A DNA stretch of 64,000 nucleotides from an uncultured Clostridia bacterium (GCA_947624165.1 CANQJC010000005.1:1-64000); one strand, 5' to 3'; shown: positions 25,324-34,056, counted from the first letter of the stretch. A program made the numbers and translations. Notes: a model not told the origin generated them from the sequence alone.

Positions 25324-27054
25324 TTAATGGTAAATTCCGCGGGCAATACTGATTCCGACTCTGTTTTTGAGTGCGTCCACAATGTCGTCCGAGCCCGCGC
25401 TTATGCTTATGTTTCTGTTGTCCGAATACGAGCTTGAATTGACGCGAATGGATTTTATCGCGCTTATCGCCTGTTTCAAGAGCGTCTCGACGGTATTCTC
25501 CATACTTTTCATGTCGCTGTTTACGCTGTTTACTATATCCTCTATGCTCAGTCCCGACTGCTCGATCGAAGCGAGCAGATATTTTTTGTTTGCTTCGATC
25601 TCCGCATAGTCGTCCTCAAGTCTGGCGATAGTTTCTGAGTGAGATTTTTGCAGACGATACATTTCCTCCTCGCGTCTTATCTTTTTCATTTCTTCCTGAA
25701 GGGATTTGTACTTGTCTATGCCGCGCTGAGTGACCGCGCCCTCAAAAATTTCAAGCTGACGCGAAATATCGGCTTTCGACGCGTTCCTGTCCTCGACCTC
25801 CCATTTTTCGGAAAGCGATTTTTCCTCGCTGTCGAACTGCGCCTTCATATTTTTTATGTAATCTCTGCGGTCTGAAAGCAGCTCGTCGAGCGCGTCCGTT
25901 TTCGCCTTGTAGAGATTAAGCTCCGCGTCCATCGTGTCGTCGCGGTATTCCTGCCAATCTATAAACCCGCCGTCGTACATCTCCTTTATACGCTCGATGC
26001 TTCGCTCGTAGAATTTAATGGGACTGTCTCCCGCTTCCTCCCAGTCGTCGTAAGTATCGCGTATCTTCTTCCAGTTTTTCGCGTCGCTCTGCCATTTTTC
26101 GTACACATCGTGCGACTGCTCGTTTTCGAGCTTGCCTATTTTCAAATCGACGCCCGACTTATAACTGTAAAAATCGTCCCATATTTCCTTAAGCTCCTCG
26201 GACGAATATTCGGTCGAAGCCACCATTTGGCTCACCATTCCGTTATAATTTTCGATTTGCCGCTTGTATGACGCGATTTGCTCCGCGACGCTCATATCGT
26301 TTACTTCCGTTTGATACTTTATCCACGCGTCGGAGCTTTTCTTGTAATCCGCAAGAGCCTTTTCGTTAGACTGCTTCAGCTCCTTGTTGATTTTCTGCTG
26401 CGCGGAGAATATCTCCTCCTGTATCTCCTTCACAGCTTCGCCGTCGTACATGAATTGTTCAAGCAGTCCGTTCCACCACGAAAGCTCCTCTCCGGCGGAT
26501 ACGTTGTTCGTCCTTTTGTAATGCGTAAAGTCCGATTTTTTCGCTTCAAAATCGGCGTTGTTTTTACCGGAAGCGTAATGCGGCAGCCCAAGTCCCGACA
26601 TAATGGCGCGCGTTTCCTCGGACGTGTAAACCTTGTCGCCCTTCGCCAGCGGCACGATCACGTCCCTGCCGGAAAACATCATCAGCCGTCCGCGGCTTTC
26701 CACCAGCTCTCTCGGATCGCGCGCGCCCTTTTCGTCGTTTATGACCGCAAGCCCCTCGCGCGCGTTTTTTGTTCCGTGCGCCAGACGCGGCATTCCCGAC
26801 ACGCTGTATCTTACCGAAACGGTAACTGTTTTGTCTTTGAGACTGTTTATGTTGGCTCTCGCGCTCGCGACGCCCGCCGCCGTATTATCGACCGCGCTGA
26901 GTTTGATTTTTGCTTCCTTACCGTTGAATTCATCCATTATTTTCGCGCCGGACGCGTTCAGGTCCGCGATCGCGGACCGCGCCGCGTTTACCGACGATAT
27001 CAGCCCCGACGCGTCGCCCGTAATGGACACAGAAAGATTTGCAGCTTCAGCCAT
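25324..27054 (-). CDS. short phage tape-measure protein
   Basis: The 576-aa protein is largely alpha-helical and coiled-coil (about residues 220-520). It contains the segment GLPHYASG and a GDKVYTSEETRAIM motif seen in tape-measure proteins of Clostridia phages. It is far shorter than usual (often 800-2000 aa) and shows no clear hydrophobic stretch. If it sets tail length at about 1.5 angstrom per residue, the tail would be under 90 nm. ATG 27054 follows AAAGGAG; GTG 27060 overlaps it. It lies in the standard place after the G/GT chaperone gene. Confidence 0.75.
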   Translation of the reverse strand: MAEAANLSVSITGDASGLISSVNAARSAIADLNASGAKIMDEFNGKEAKIKLSAVDNTAAGVASARANINSLKDKTVTVSVRYSVSGMPRLAHGTKNAREGLAVINDEKGARDPRELVESRGRLMMFSGRDVIVPLAKGDKVYTSEETRAIMSGLGLPHYASGKNNADFEAKKSDFTHYKRTNNVSAGEELSWWNGLLEQFMYDGEAVKEIQEEIFSAQQKINKELKQSNEKALADYKKSSDAWIKYQTEVNDMSVAEQIASYKRQIENYNGMVSQMVASTEYSSEELKEIWDDFYSYKSGVDLKIGKLENEQSHDVYEKWQSDAKNWKKIRDTYDDWEEAGDSPIKFYERSIERIKEMYDGGFIDWQEYRDDTMDAELNLYKAKTDALDELLSDRRDYIKNMKAQFDSEEKSLSEKWEVEDRNASKADISRQLEIFEGAVTQRGIDKYKSLQEEMKKIRREEEMYRLQKSHSETIARLEDDYAEIEANKKYLLASIEQSGLSIEDIVNSVNSDMKSMENTVETLLKQAISAIKSIRVNSSSYSDNRNISISAGSDDIVDALKNRVGISIARGIYH

Positions 27055-27056
27055 GA

Positions 27057-27511
27057 TCACATCTCCTTTCCGTAAAACATTTTAAGATGTTCGCTTGCGT
27101 ATTCCTCCGTATCGTCTCCGGCAGCGTCAAGCAGATAAAAAAGCGTCCATGGATTTTGTCTGCCCACCTCGTCAGGCAGGAGATGATAATACTGTAAAAA
27201 CACGGGATAAATATCCCTTAGCATTCCTCTCCCGCCTGACGTCACGCGTTTTTTGACGAAAGCGCGTCGATGTAGAAGCCCCACAGCTTTATGCACAGCT
27301 TGGAGCGTTCGCCTATATCCATAGCGTCTATAACGTCCTGCGTTGCCTGCGTCCCCTCGAACATGTAATCCAGCGCGCCGCGGCATATGCTCAGCGGACC
27401 GTGCGCGTCGCCGCTGTTATGCGCGTCGTTTATGATGCACATCGCCTCGAAGTCAAACGGCTTTGAAACATATTTTTTGTCATCTTTTGTAAATGTTAAA
27501 GTGTGCTGCAT
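27057..27511 (-). CDS. tail assembly chaperone GT fusion made by -1 ribosomal frameshift
   Basis: The product reads the 89-codon G frame to the slippery heptamer at 27254-27248, shifts back one base, and continues in the frame ending at 27057 as KKRVTSGGRGMLRDIYPVF and so on. The full fusion is about 151 residues. In lambda-like and Gram-positive siphophages, the G:GT ratio set by this frameshift is needed to load the tape measure. Gene order (major tail protein, G/GT, tape measure) fits exactly. The T part could alternatively start at an internal ATG (27224), which would give 55 residues. Confidence 0.72.
27242..27511 (-). CDS. tail assembly chaperone G (unshifted product)
   Basis: The 89-aa protein starts MQHTLTFTKDDKKY at ATG 27511, with GAAGGAGAA upstream; the track start at 27592 overlaps the tail-tube gene and lacks a ribosome site. 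It has no catalytic motif. Position between major tail protein and tape measure, size, and a canonical -1 slippery site two codons before its stop identify it as the gpG-type chaperone. Confidence 0.8.
   Translation of the reverse strand: MQHTLTFTKDDKKYVSKPFDFEAMCIINDAHNSGDAHGPLSICRGALDYMFEGTQATQDVIDAMDIGERSKLCIKLWGFYIDALSSKNA
27248..27254 (-). other. programmed -1 frameshift site (A AAA AAC)
   Basis: On the coding strand the end of gene G reads TCA AAA AAC GCG TGA. The heptamer A AAA AAC is in the required X XXY YYZ phase, 3 nt upstream of the stop, and the -1 frame is open to 27057. Confidence 0.8.
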
Positions 27512-27555
27512 AATATTTTCTCCTTCGTAAATTTGTTTTGCGTTTTTGTCACGCT

Positions 27556-28155
27556 TCACGCCTTCGGATAATAATTCATATTCGTGAACCACTGTTCCTC
27601 GAACGTGTCTCTTTCCGTACCCTCGGGCAGATCGCTTTCGTCGAAATACGCGTAATAATTACTGTCAAAATCACGCTGTACCGCCGTGTACGAAGCCTTT
27701 GCCGTCTGCTTGTCGATAGAGCCGCTCGAAGGCTTCGTTTTACCGCCCACGTTCGACGCGAAGCTGTAAGAGCCTTTGTAATATCTAACGTAGCGGTACG
27801 AGCCGTCGGACTTCAAAATCCTCCACGCCACGCCGAAATAAACCGTTTTCGTTTCGCTGCCCACCTCAACTACGCCGTCCTTGAGCGTAAGTCCGCGCCA
27901 CATTGCGTCCACCTCCGGCGGGATATCGGCGTTGGTGATCTCGTGACCGATTTTTTCTATGTAGCTCGATGTTTCGTACGCGCCGTTGTCCGCGTCAAAA
28001 ACGTCGTTGCCGCCTTCGTCCGTCGGCGAAATTTCGACCGTTCCCTTGAGCGTGTACGGCGAGCCGTACTCCGCGCCCTCGTCGTTGTCCGAAGTAAGCT
28101 TGAAAAACGTGTATTTGTCCACGCCTATTGTGGGCAGGGGTTTCTTGTTATTCAT
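27556..28155 (-). CDS. phage major tail protein (phi13-like)
   Basis: The 199-aa protein resembles the phi13-type major tail proteins of Gram-positive siphophages in size, position and pattern (an early IGVDKYTFF strand, PYTLKGTVEISPTD, and a C-terminal ...EEQWFTNMNYYPKA). It would polymerise into the tail tube. GGAGG precedes the ATG. Confidence 0.82.
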   Translation of the reverse strand: MNNKKPLPTIGVDKYTFFKLTSDNDEGAEYGSPYTLKGTVEISPTDEGGNDVFDADNGAYETSSYIEKIGHEITNADIPPEVDAMWRGLTLKDGVVEVGSETKTVYFGVAWRILKSDGSYRYVRYYKGSYSFASNVGGKTKPSSGSIDKQTAKASYTAVQRDFDSNYYAYFDESDLPEGTERDTFEEQWFTNMNYYPKA

Positions 28156-28210
28156 ATTTTTTTCCTCCGTTTATGTATTCTTTAATAAAATTGCCGGATC
28201 CCATATTTAC

Positions 28211-28552
28211 CTAAACGGTAAAATATTTCTGGAATCTCATCGTTTTATGGTAAATCTTTTCGCCGTCAGCCGGTACGTCCATGGACATTTCTCTTGTCCA
28301 TGCGTCGCTTTCGAGCGCGTCGTTTACCTGTATTGCGAGCGTTCCGCACTCGGACGGAACGTTTGACCATATGTCGATTTGTATACGCCCGTTCTGGACG
28401 CATTCGATATTATCCGCGTAAAACGCGCCCTTGTCCGATATGCTGTAATAGCTTATTACCGGCAGCTTCGTAAACCTTTTGGGATACTGATAGACCTTTT
28501 CGCATTTTACGCTTTTTAACGATTTTTCCGCTTCGATGTTAACGTCAACCAT
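28211..28552 (-). CDS. phage tail terminator/completion protein (putative)
   Basis: The 113-aa protein has no motif I recognise with certainty. Its location between the HK97 gp10-like gene and the major tail protein is where tail-terminator proteins (DUF3168/gpU-like) are encoded. It is predicted as a small alpha/beta protein. AGGAGG precedes the ATG by 5 nt. Confidence 0.6.
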   Translation of the reverse strand: MVDVNIEAEKSLKSVKCEKVYQYPKRFTKLPVISYYSISDKGAFYADNIECVQNGRIQIDIWSNVPSECGTLAIQVNDALESDAWTREMSMDVPADGEKIYHKTMRFQKYFTV

Positions 28553-28570
28553 TTAAGCCTCCTTCATCTG

Positions 28571-28894
28571 TTATCCGAAAATCTCGCCGATAGCTTTTGC
28601 CGCCGCTTCGACGTTCGTTTCGAGAAGCGCGGGTACGAGATACGGCTGCGCCCGCGCGCGCGACGTGCCGAACTCGACATACGCCGCGTAATCGGCGTCC
28701 GCGCTTATCCGCGCGGACTCCGAATCAGCCGATACCGTTATGGAATCGCGCAGCGCGCCCGTATCAACGGGGCATATTTCCTTAGCCCTGACGCACACGT
28801 CGTCCGCAAGACGCTTCACGCACGCGGCGAGAGCCTGCTCGGCGCGCGCTTCGATGTCGTCCAAACCGTTATCGTATGTAATCTCGATCCTCAT
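28571..28894 (-). CDS. HK97 gp10-family tail/neck protein
   Basis: The 107-aa protein has the gp10 pattern: VRAKEICPVDTGALRDSI in the first half and AAYVEFGTSRARAQPYLVPAL in the second. This family sits at the head-tail junction. Its start overlaps the upstream gene by 26 nt and has GGAGG at 7 nt. Confidence 0.9.
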   Translation of the reverse strand: MRIEITYDNGLDDIEARAEQALAACVKRLADDVCVRAKEICPVDTGALRDSITVSADSESARISADADYAAYVEFGTSRARAQPYLVPALLETNVEAAAKAIGEIFG

Positions 28895-29201
28895 ACCTCG
28901 TCCTCCTCAGAACCGCCGTACAGCCCAAGCGTCTCGGCGATACGCCGGCGATCAAATAATATTCGCCGCCGAAGAGAATATACCTTCCGTTGCCGAGCAG
29001 GTCGCTGTTATCGCTGTAAAGCGTATAAACCGTGTCGTTTTCGAGGCCGTATGCTTTTTCATTTGTGTCGGCGCGGTATGGCTGGAGGTCGCATACGAGC
29101 GAACCGAGCGGTTTCATCACGCCTTTGTCTCCGTAGCTTTCGCCCTCGCGCTCGTATACCTCCGTTTTCGCGTCGTAAAATCTCTCAAATGGATCTGTCA
29201 T
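28869..29201 (-). CDS. phage head-tail joining (stopper-like) protein
   Basis: The 110-aa protein starts MTDPFERFYDAKTEVYER and resembles head-closure/stopper proteins of SPP1-like neck modules by size, place and beta-rich pattern. It begins with ATG overlapping the stop of the connector gene (4 nt, 29198-29201) and overlaps the next gene by 26 nt, which indicates translational coupling. Confidence 0.65.
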   Translation of the reverse strand: MTDPFERFYDAKTEVYEREGESYGDKGVMKPLGSLVCDLQPYRADTNEKAYGLENDTVYTLYSDNSDLLGNGRYILFGGEYYLIAGVSPRRLGCTAVLRRTRYEDRDYIR

Positions 29202-29557
29202 CCGCGTACCTCCTTGACGGAGAGATCACTCGGCACCTTTGCGTCTCGGCTGACGAACGGCTTGAGTCTCGACGCGTATTCGCGTATGAAGTCATATTCC
29301 TCGTCCTTGTATTCAACGCGTCTGTCTCCCTCTGTTATCACTTTAACGCCGCCGTCGTAATTAGACTGATAGCGTCTCGCGGCAAGCGTAGGGATAAAGC
29401 TTTCCAGCTGACGCGGAAGAGCTTCCAGGCGGCAGTATGCCTTCGCCGCGTCCGTCACTTCGTCGATCATCAGCAGGATAACGTCGTCCTTTTCGTCGTC
29501 GTTTATCCCAAGCAGCAGCTTCGTCGCCTTCAGGAATTCTGTTTTGGCGTCCTCCAT
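29198..29557 (-). CDS. phage head-tail connector (gp6/gp15-like adaptor)
   Basis: The 119-aa helical protein (KTEFLKATKLLLGI, VILLMIDEVTDAAKAYCRLE, LAARRYQSN) matches the DNA-packaging adaptor family that docks on the portal. ATG 29557 is chosen over the track start at 29566 because GGAAAGG is better placed. It follows the capsid gene. Confidence 0.85.
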   Translation of the reverse strand: MEDAKTEFLKATKLLLGINDDEKDDVILLMIDEVTDAAKAYCRLEALPRQLESFIPTLAARRYQSNYDGGVKVITEGDRRVEYKDEEYDFIREYASRLKPFVSRDAKVPSDLSVKEVRG

Positions 29558-29581
29558 AATTAACACAGCCTTTCCGTTTTA

Positions 29582-30403
29582 TTATTCTGCGGTCTTAAAC
29601 ACGTAGATCGCGTTCTTCTTGTTGTCAAGCACAAAAGCATCGTAATAAACTCTGCCCTCGACAAGCCAGCCGTTTATGCCGGGAGGGTTGTCGTGTATTT
29701 TATACTCGGACAGCTTAACGGGCGATGTCGTCGCCGACTGATGCGTTATGATAAGCTCCACATTTTCGGGGAGATACGACTTCGGAACCACGATAACGGG
29801 TATTCCGTCCACCGTGCCTATCTGACCCTTGACGAGTATCTCCTGCGACGCGTCTCCGTTCTTTATGAAGCTTGAATCCTCTTTGATATATCTGTAAAAA
29901 TCGCTTGACACAAACGCCGCGCAGCCCGCGAGCGGCACGTTGTTTTCGATAAGCTCCGACGCGCCCTTGAGAAACGCGTCGTATGCGAGCGTGGCGGAAA
30001 GGGAACCCGTTTCTATCTTTCCCGCTCCCTCGCATATTTTTTCAAAACGGTACTTGTCAATCTCAGGAACAACGACCTCGCGGATTTGTCTCTGCAAAGC
30101 CGCGCCGGCGGCGTTCGCCATCTGCGTATCCGAGTAAGTCCCTCTGTCGATCGTAAACGTAAAACTTCTGTCGCGGCTCATTGTAAGCTCCTGAACCGTG
30201 TTCTCAAGCTCCGCGGGCGTTCCGTAACGGCTCGTTCCCGTCGCCGTATAGTCGTTCATCTGCGCGGTCGGTATTTTATAGACGTTGACCGTCTTTACGC
30301 CGACAAAATCATAATCGTCGTTGACCGCGGCTGTCGTCATTGATTCTCTCGCGAATTTTTCGTCAATTTTCTGAGCGTATTTGCTTGCGTAATTTATTGC
30401 CAT
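29582..30403 (-). CDS. phage major capsid protein
   Basis: The 273-aa protein has the pattern of small HK97-fold capsid proteins: YASKYAQKIDEKFARES at the start, a central helix after RGTYSDTQMANAAGAALQRQI, and a strand-rich C-terminus (VYYDAFVLDNKKNAIYVFK). No fused protease is present and no maturation protease gene was seen, so assembly must rely on the separate scaffold. Shell size cannot be inferred. Confidence 0.85.
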   Translation of the reverse strand: MAINYASKYAQKIDEKFARESMTTAAVNDDYDFVGVKTVNVYKIPTAQMNDYTATGTSRYGTPAELENTVQELTMSRDRSFTFTIDRGTYSDTQMANAAGAALQRQIREVVVPEIDKYRFEKICEGAGKIETGSLSATLAYDAFLKGASELIENNVPLAGCAAFVSSDFYRYIKEDSSFIKNGDASQEILVKGQIGTVDGIPVIVVPKSYLPENVELIITHQSATTSPVKLSEYKIHDNPPGINGWLVEGRVYYDAFVLDNKKNAIYVFKTAE

Positions 30404-30434
30404 AGTATATGATCAATCCTTTCTTTTGTTTATA

Positions 30435-30950
30435 TTACATTCCCAGTCCGTTCAGGAACGGGTCCGCGTCGTCCTGCTTTTCTTTGGAAATTCTGGGCAG
30501 CGAGCCTTTCAAACGGCCGGAAAGTCCCGCCTCGATCGCCTTCATGTATTCTTTCTTGAAAACCGAAATATTTTCAAGCATAACGTCCTTGTCGCTGTCC
30601 GCTACCATACGCGCGAAGGCGACGGGCAGATTCTGCGCTTCAAGCTCCTTCGCCGCTTCGAATTCGGCTCTTTCGCTTATGTACTGCTGTCTTTCGCTCT
30701 CAAAGTCCTTTTCGCGCTTCTCGATTTCGAATTTCGCTCTTTCGTCTTTCGACATGGACGCAAGCTTTATTGCGTCCTCTCTTTCGGAAGCGATTTTCTC
30801 CTCAAAATCCTTATCCCAGTCGGACTTTGCTTCTTCGAGTGCTTCCTTCACATACTCTGCGACGAGTGCCTTAAGCTCGTCGTTCTTTTCCGATGTTTTG
30901 TTTTCGGGCTTTTTTTCGGTAAAAATACCCTTTTTCTTCTTTTCGTACAT
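30435..30950 (-). CDS. phage scaffolding protein (DUF4355-like)
   Basis: The 171-aa, highly charged, coiled-coil protein (about residues 20-125) has a conserved end (AFARMVADSDKDVMLENISVFKKEY). It lies between portal and capsid, the place of scaffolds of this family. It would guide procapsid assembly and then leave or be degraded. Confidence 0.85.
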   Translation of the reverse strand: MYEKKKKGIFTEKKPENKTSEKNDELKALVAEYVKEALEEAKSDWDKDFEEKIASEREDAIKLASMSKDERAKFEIEKREKDFESERQQYISERAEFEAAKELEAQNLPVAFARMVADSDKDVMLENISVFKKEYMKAIEAGLSGRLKGSLPRISKEKQDDADPFLNGLGM

Positions 30951-30974
30951 AAATTTTTTCCTTTCTGTAAATAA

Positions 30975-32273
30975 TTATTTTTTATCCTCGTCGCTTCGTT
31001 CTCTTTCCGCTTTCATGGCCTCCTCCTTGGGATCGCCCACGAAGGAAAGCTGCGCGAGAAGCGTCTCCCGCGCCGCGATGCCCTGAAGATTACGCACCAT
31101 CTGCGACACCTCCAGCTCGTTCACGGGCATATTTCTCGTAAAGGTCACGTCTACCCTGTGTATCGGAACGTATTCCATCGCGCCCTTGAGCGTGAGGAAG
31201 CTCACATAAAGCTCAAAACGCTTTTTGAGCGATTTCGAAAAATACCTTTCCTTGTTCCTCACGTGCTGCTCGAAGCCCATAAGCTTATATTTTATCGCCA
31301 CGCCCGACAGGTTGGACCCGAAGGTACGGTCGGACAGGTCCGGCACCATAGAGAAACGGTGTATGTCGGTTTTAAGCGCGTCCTTTAAGACCTCAACGTC
31401 GTTTTCCGACATGACTTTTGCCAGATACTGCGCCGTCGCGCCGTCATATCCCATGAGTATCCGCTCCTCTCGGAGCTTCTTTGCCTGATTGCTGTCCAGG
31501 TCTATTCCCGTGAGAAACAAAAACGCGTCGACAAATTGCTCCTTGTCGTTCACCCTGTCCGACTGAAGAATGTTATACGCGTCTATGAGCGGTATAAGCT
31601 GCTCGAAGTCGCCCTGACGTTCTTCGTTGTTCCTGTACTCTATCATCGGTAGCTTTCCGAAATAATGCCTTCTCTTGTCCGCAAGACGCATATTCGCAAA
31701 ACTGTCCCTGCCGCTTTCGTAGGTGTAAAGCATCGTATCGTCGCACACAAGACAGCACACTCCCGTAACTCCTCCGTTCAGGTCGCGCTTTTTGTAATAA
31801 TGTATGCCGCACAGCGGATTTTCGCCAACGCCCGCGCCGTACACGATGAAGGTGTTCGCGGGCGGGAGACACACGCTTTTCGGCGCGGACTCCTCGTCGG
31901 CGTAAATAAGCTCGTAAGCCCTGCCGAAGATACTCATCGTTTTTTCAAGCTCTGCGTCTATGCTCGCCATATCCTGAACATAAAAGCTGTTTTTGACCGC
32001 TTCGATGTCATAACCCTCGGAACAGGTGTAAGCGACGGGATTTCCGACAAGATAACTCTTTGCAATGTCCACAATATACTTTGCGTGATTGCAGACGATT
32101 TTATTATTGGCAATTTTATCGCTCGAACGTTTCCGCGAACAGATATCATGGCGGCCCGTGTAATAATCGAAAAGCCGGTTAAAACGTCCGCGTTCCAGCG
32201 AGTGACGCTCTATGAGCCGCGCAAGTATTTTTTCGTCGATCCCGTCCTTTAAAATTTCCTCGTCAATAACCAT
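30975..32273 (-). CDS. phage portal protein (SPP1 gp6-like family)
   Basis: The 432-aa protein shows family features: a leading RLFDYYTGRHDI region, IVDIAKSYLVGNPVAYTC, a central YLAKVMSENDVEVLKDALK clip/stem region, and a GSNLSGVAIKYKLMGFE segment. It forms the dodecameric ring for DNA entry and exit. The ATG follows AAAGGAA. It comes directly after terminase. Confidence 0.92.
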   Translation of the reverse strand: MVIDEEILKDGIDEKILARLIERHSLERGRFNRLFDYYTGRHDICSRKRSSDKIANNKIVCNHAKYIVDIAKSYLVGNPVAYTCSEGYDIEAVKNSFYVQDMASIDAELEKTMSIFGRAYELIYADEESAPKSVCLPPANTFIVYGAGVGENPLCGIHYYKKRDLNGGVTGVCCLVCDDTMLYTYESGRDSFANMRLADKRRHYFGKLPMIEYRNNEERQGDFEQLIPLIDAYNILQSDRVNDKEQFVDAFLFLTGIDLDSNQAKKLREERILMGYDGATAQYLAKVMSENDVEVLKDALKTDIHRFSMVPDLSDRTFGSNLSGVAIKYKLMGFEQHVRNKERYFSKSLKKRFELYVSFLTLKGAMEYVPIHRVDVTFTRNMPVNELEVSQMVRNLQGIAARETLLAQLSFVGDPKEEAMKAERERSDEDKK

Positions 32274-32295
32274 AACATTTCCTTTCTGTTACCTG

Positions 32296-33543
32296 CTATA
32301 TATTCAGGCAGCTTCTGTTTATTATTCTCGCTTTTCTCCTTTGTGCTTCGTCCTCGACGGCGTAGCGCACCGCGTCGATCGAATGATTGTTCCTGTCGGG
32401 ATAACACGATGTAAACTCACCGTCCGCGCCGCGCTCAAGCTCATATTCGCTGAACTCGCGCGCCGTGTTGGGGCAGCTCGACGGATCGATTACGATTTTT
32501 TCAAGACCTTGAAGGTACCGTATGCCGTGACTGACGCTGCCCCGACCCTTGCGCGCACCCCTGGCTCTGAGTCCCGCTTCGCGCAAATCGTTTATACTTT
32601 TCGGTTCCGCGCTGTCGCAGACGATCATTGTATCCGCGAACCCCTTGGAGAGTATCTCATCGGCGGCGCGGCTGTTTGTCATACCCCTCGCGTAGATCTC
32701 GTCGAAGATAAACAGGACGTTATTATGCAGACTGCACACAACGTAAGCGAAGGGGTCAGCCGCGAAGCCGAAGTCGATACCGCATCTTATTCTGTCAAAG
32801 GATTCTCTCTCACCGCGCGTGATCGGACGTATTTCGAGATTGCCGAAAATCTCCCCGCCCGTGCCTGTCGCCTCGCCGAGATACTCGTGTCTGTACCGTT
32901 CCGGATTTGCGTTTTTAAGATATTCCGCTTCCAGAAAAAACGGTTCTCCGAGCCACTCGCGCGGCACGTCGAGATAAGTGCTTTTATGGACGAGCGTATC
33001 GGGACGCTCCGTAAGCGTCTCGCGGTTTATCCAGTTGTTTCGGCGCGGCGGCGGGTTAAACGAATAAAATACCGTAAACTTTTCACCGCCGCGCATGACC
33101 GACTGGTTGATCGTGCGGATTTCGCTCATACCCCCGAATTCGTCCGCTTCCTCGTACCATATATATCTCATATACCCGCTCGTGACCTTGAGCGACTTGA
33201 GCTTATGCGGCTTGTCGGAGCCGCGGAACATGATTTTCTGACCGGTCTTTTTGAAAATCATTTCGGGAATACTCGGCTTAACGTCCCATAAATGCCCGAC
33301 GCCGAGCATTTCGATAGCCCATTCCGTCTGAGCGAAAACGCTGTCGCGCAGATGCGCGCCGACCTTACGCAGTATCAGCGCGTTCGCGTTCGGGTCCTTC
33401 ATTACCCCCAGCACAAGCTCGATGCTTGCAAAGCTCGATTTTGTGCTGCCGCGCCCGCCGCACAGCCAGATGTGCGTATAGTCGTCGAGTGAATTGTGAA
33501 CGCCGTAGAACGACGGCGCGATAAGCGCGTCAAGGCTCTTCAT
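32296..33543 (-). CDS. phage terminase large subunit (PBSX family)
   Basis: The 415-aa protein has an ATPase with Walker A-like GGRGSTKSS (about residue 29), Walker B-like YIWYEEADEF (about 130), and a C-terminal nuclease region (CGIDFGFAADPFAYV with the first Asp, VCDSAEPKSI, and final NNHSIDAVRYA). It packages DNA into the capsid. Its start overlaps the small-subunit gene by 14 nt. All motor and nuclease signatures look intact, so packaging may still be active. Confidence 0.93.
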   Translation of the reverse strand: MKSLDALIAPSFYGVHNSLDDYTHIWLCGGRGSTKSSFASIELVLGVMKDPNANALILRKVGAHLRDSVFAQTEWAIEMLGVGHLWDVKPSIPEMIFKKTGQKIMFRGSDKPHKLKSLKVTSGYMRYIWYEEADEFGGMSEIRTINQSVMRGGEKFTVFYSFNPPPRRNNWINRETLTERPDTLVHKSTYLDVPREWLGEPFFLEAEYLKNANPERYRHEYLGEATGTGGEIFGNLEIRPITRGERESFDRIRCGIDFGFAADPFAYVVCSLHNNVLFIFDEIYARGMTNSRAADEILSKGFADTMIVCDSAEPKSINDLREAGLRARGARKGRGSVSHGIRYLQGLEKIVIDPSSCPNTAREFSEYELERGADGEFTSCYPDRNNHSIDAVRYAVEDEAQRRKARIINRSCLNI

Positions 33544-33736
33544 TTTTCTTCTCCGCGATATTGTCGACGATTATGACGTCGCCGTTTTTTACGTTATGCG
33601 AATCGGTAAACATACCGTAATACCTTCCGAGAAGCTCCGCAGCCTTGAATGAATCCGCAAGACGGATATCGTCGTCGCCGCGCCGCATTATAAAGGTGAG
33701 AAAAGCGAGGATCTCATCTTCATTGGCTGTCTCCAT
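33530..33736 (-). CDS. short terminase small subunit-like protein, lacking the N-terminal DNA-binding domain
   Basis: The 68-aa protein (start ATG 33736 after GGGGTGATG) resembles only the C-terminal end of Terminase_2-type small subunits: DEILAFLTFIMRRGDDDIRLADSFKAAELL. Usual TerS proteins are 130-200 aa and carry an N-terminal HTH that recognises pac or cos. That domain is absent. It overlaps terL. A TerS without sequence recognition would favour non-specific packaging, as in gene transfer agents; this is inference. Confidence 0.6.
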   Translation of the reverse strand: METANEDEILAFLTFIMRRGDDDIRLADSFKAAELLGRYYGMFTDSHNVKNGDVIIVDNIAEKKNEEP

Positions 33737-33749
33737 ATCATCACCCCAA

Positions 33750-33956
33750 TCAAAACAGCACGTCGCATCTGTACAGACATTCGCTGCATCCCATACAGTC
33801 CTCGTCGTCGTTGAGATAATAATGATCCGGCTCATATGCTCCGCACACGGGACATCTTTGAACTTCGCGCTCGGAATAATAATCCTCCCCGTAGCGTCCC
33901 GTTCTGTCCGCTTCCATTACCAAAACCGCCAATGGGTCGTCGTTAGAGTAAATCAT
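33750..33956 (-). CDS. small Cys-rich putative zinc-binding protein
   Basis: The 68-aa protein has Cys residues in a CPVCG pair and a second CMGCSECLYRC cluster, consistent with a zinc ribbon. It is very acidic at its N-terminus. It is the first gene of the leftward operon, with AAAGGAG 5 nt before the ATG. Function is unknown; it could help packaging or regulation. Confidence 0.6.
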   Translation of the reverse strand: MIYSNDDPLAVLVMEADRTGRYGEDYYSEREVQRCPVCGAYEPDHYYLNDDEDCMGCSECLYRCDVLF

Positions 33957-34027
33957 ACGCGCTCCTTTCTTATCTTTTGAATATCTTTATGTCATAAAAA
34001 TATACCGGTAATCTTTAAGACAAGACG

Positions 34028-34056
34028 ATTATATCATAAAAAGATACTTTTGTCAA
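34028..34056 (-). promoter_or_regulatory. leftward promoter of the phage-derived operon with operator in the spacer
   Basis: Minus strand: TTGACA (34056-34051), 17 nt, TATAAT (34033-34028), both perfect. The imperfect palindrome TATCATAAAAAGATA (34032-34046) lies in the spacer. GATAC/GTATC half-sites recur at 34043, 34078, 34104 and 34147, making the divergent region a likely repressor operator. Confidence 0.75.

Noticed and set aside
32212-33291. 359-aa plus-strand ORF over the terminase gene
   Set aside because: It is a shadow frame; the opposite strand has clear terminase motifs.
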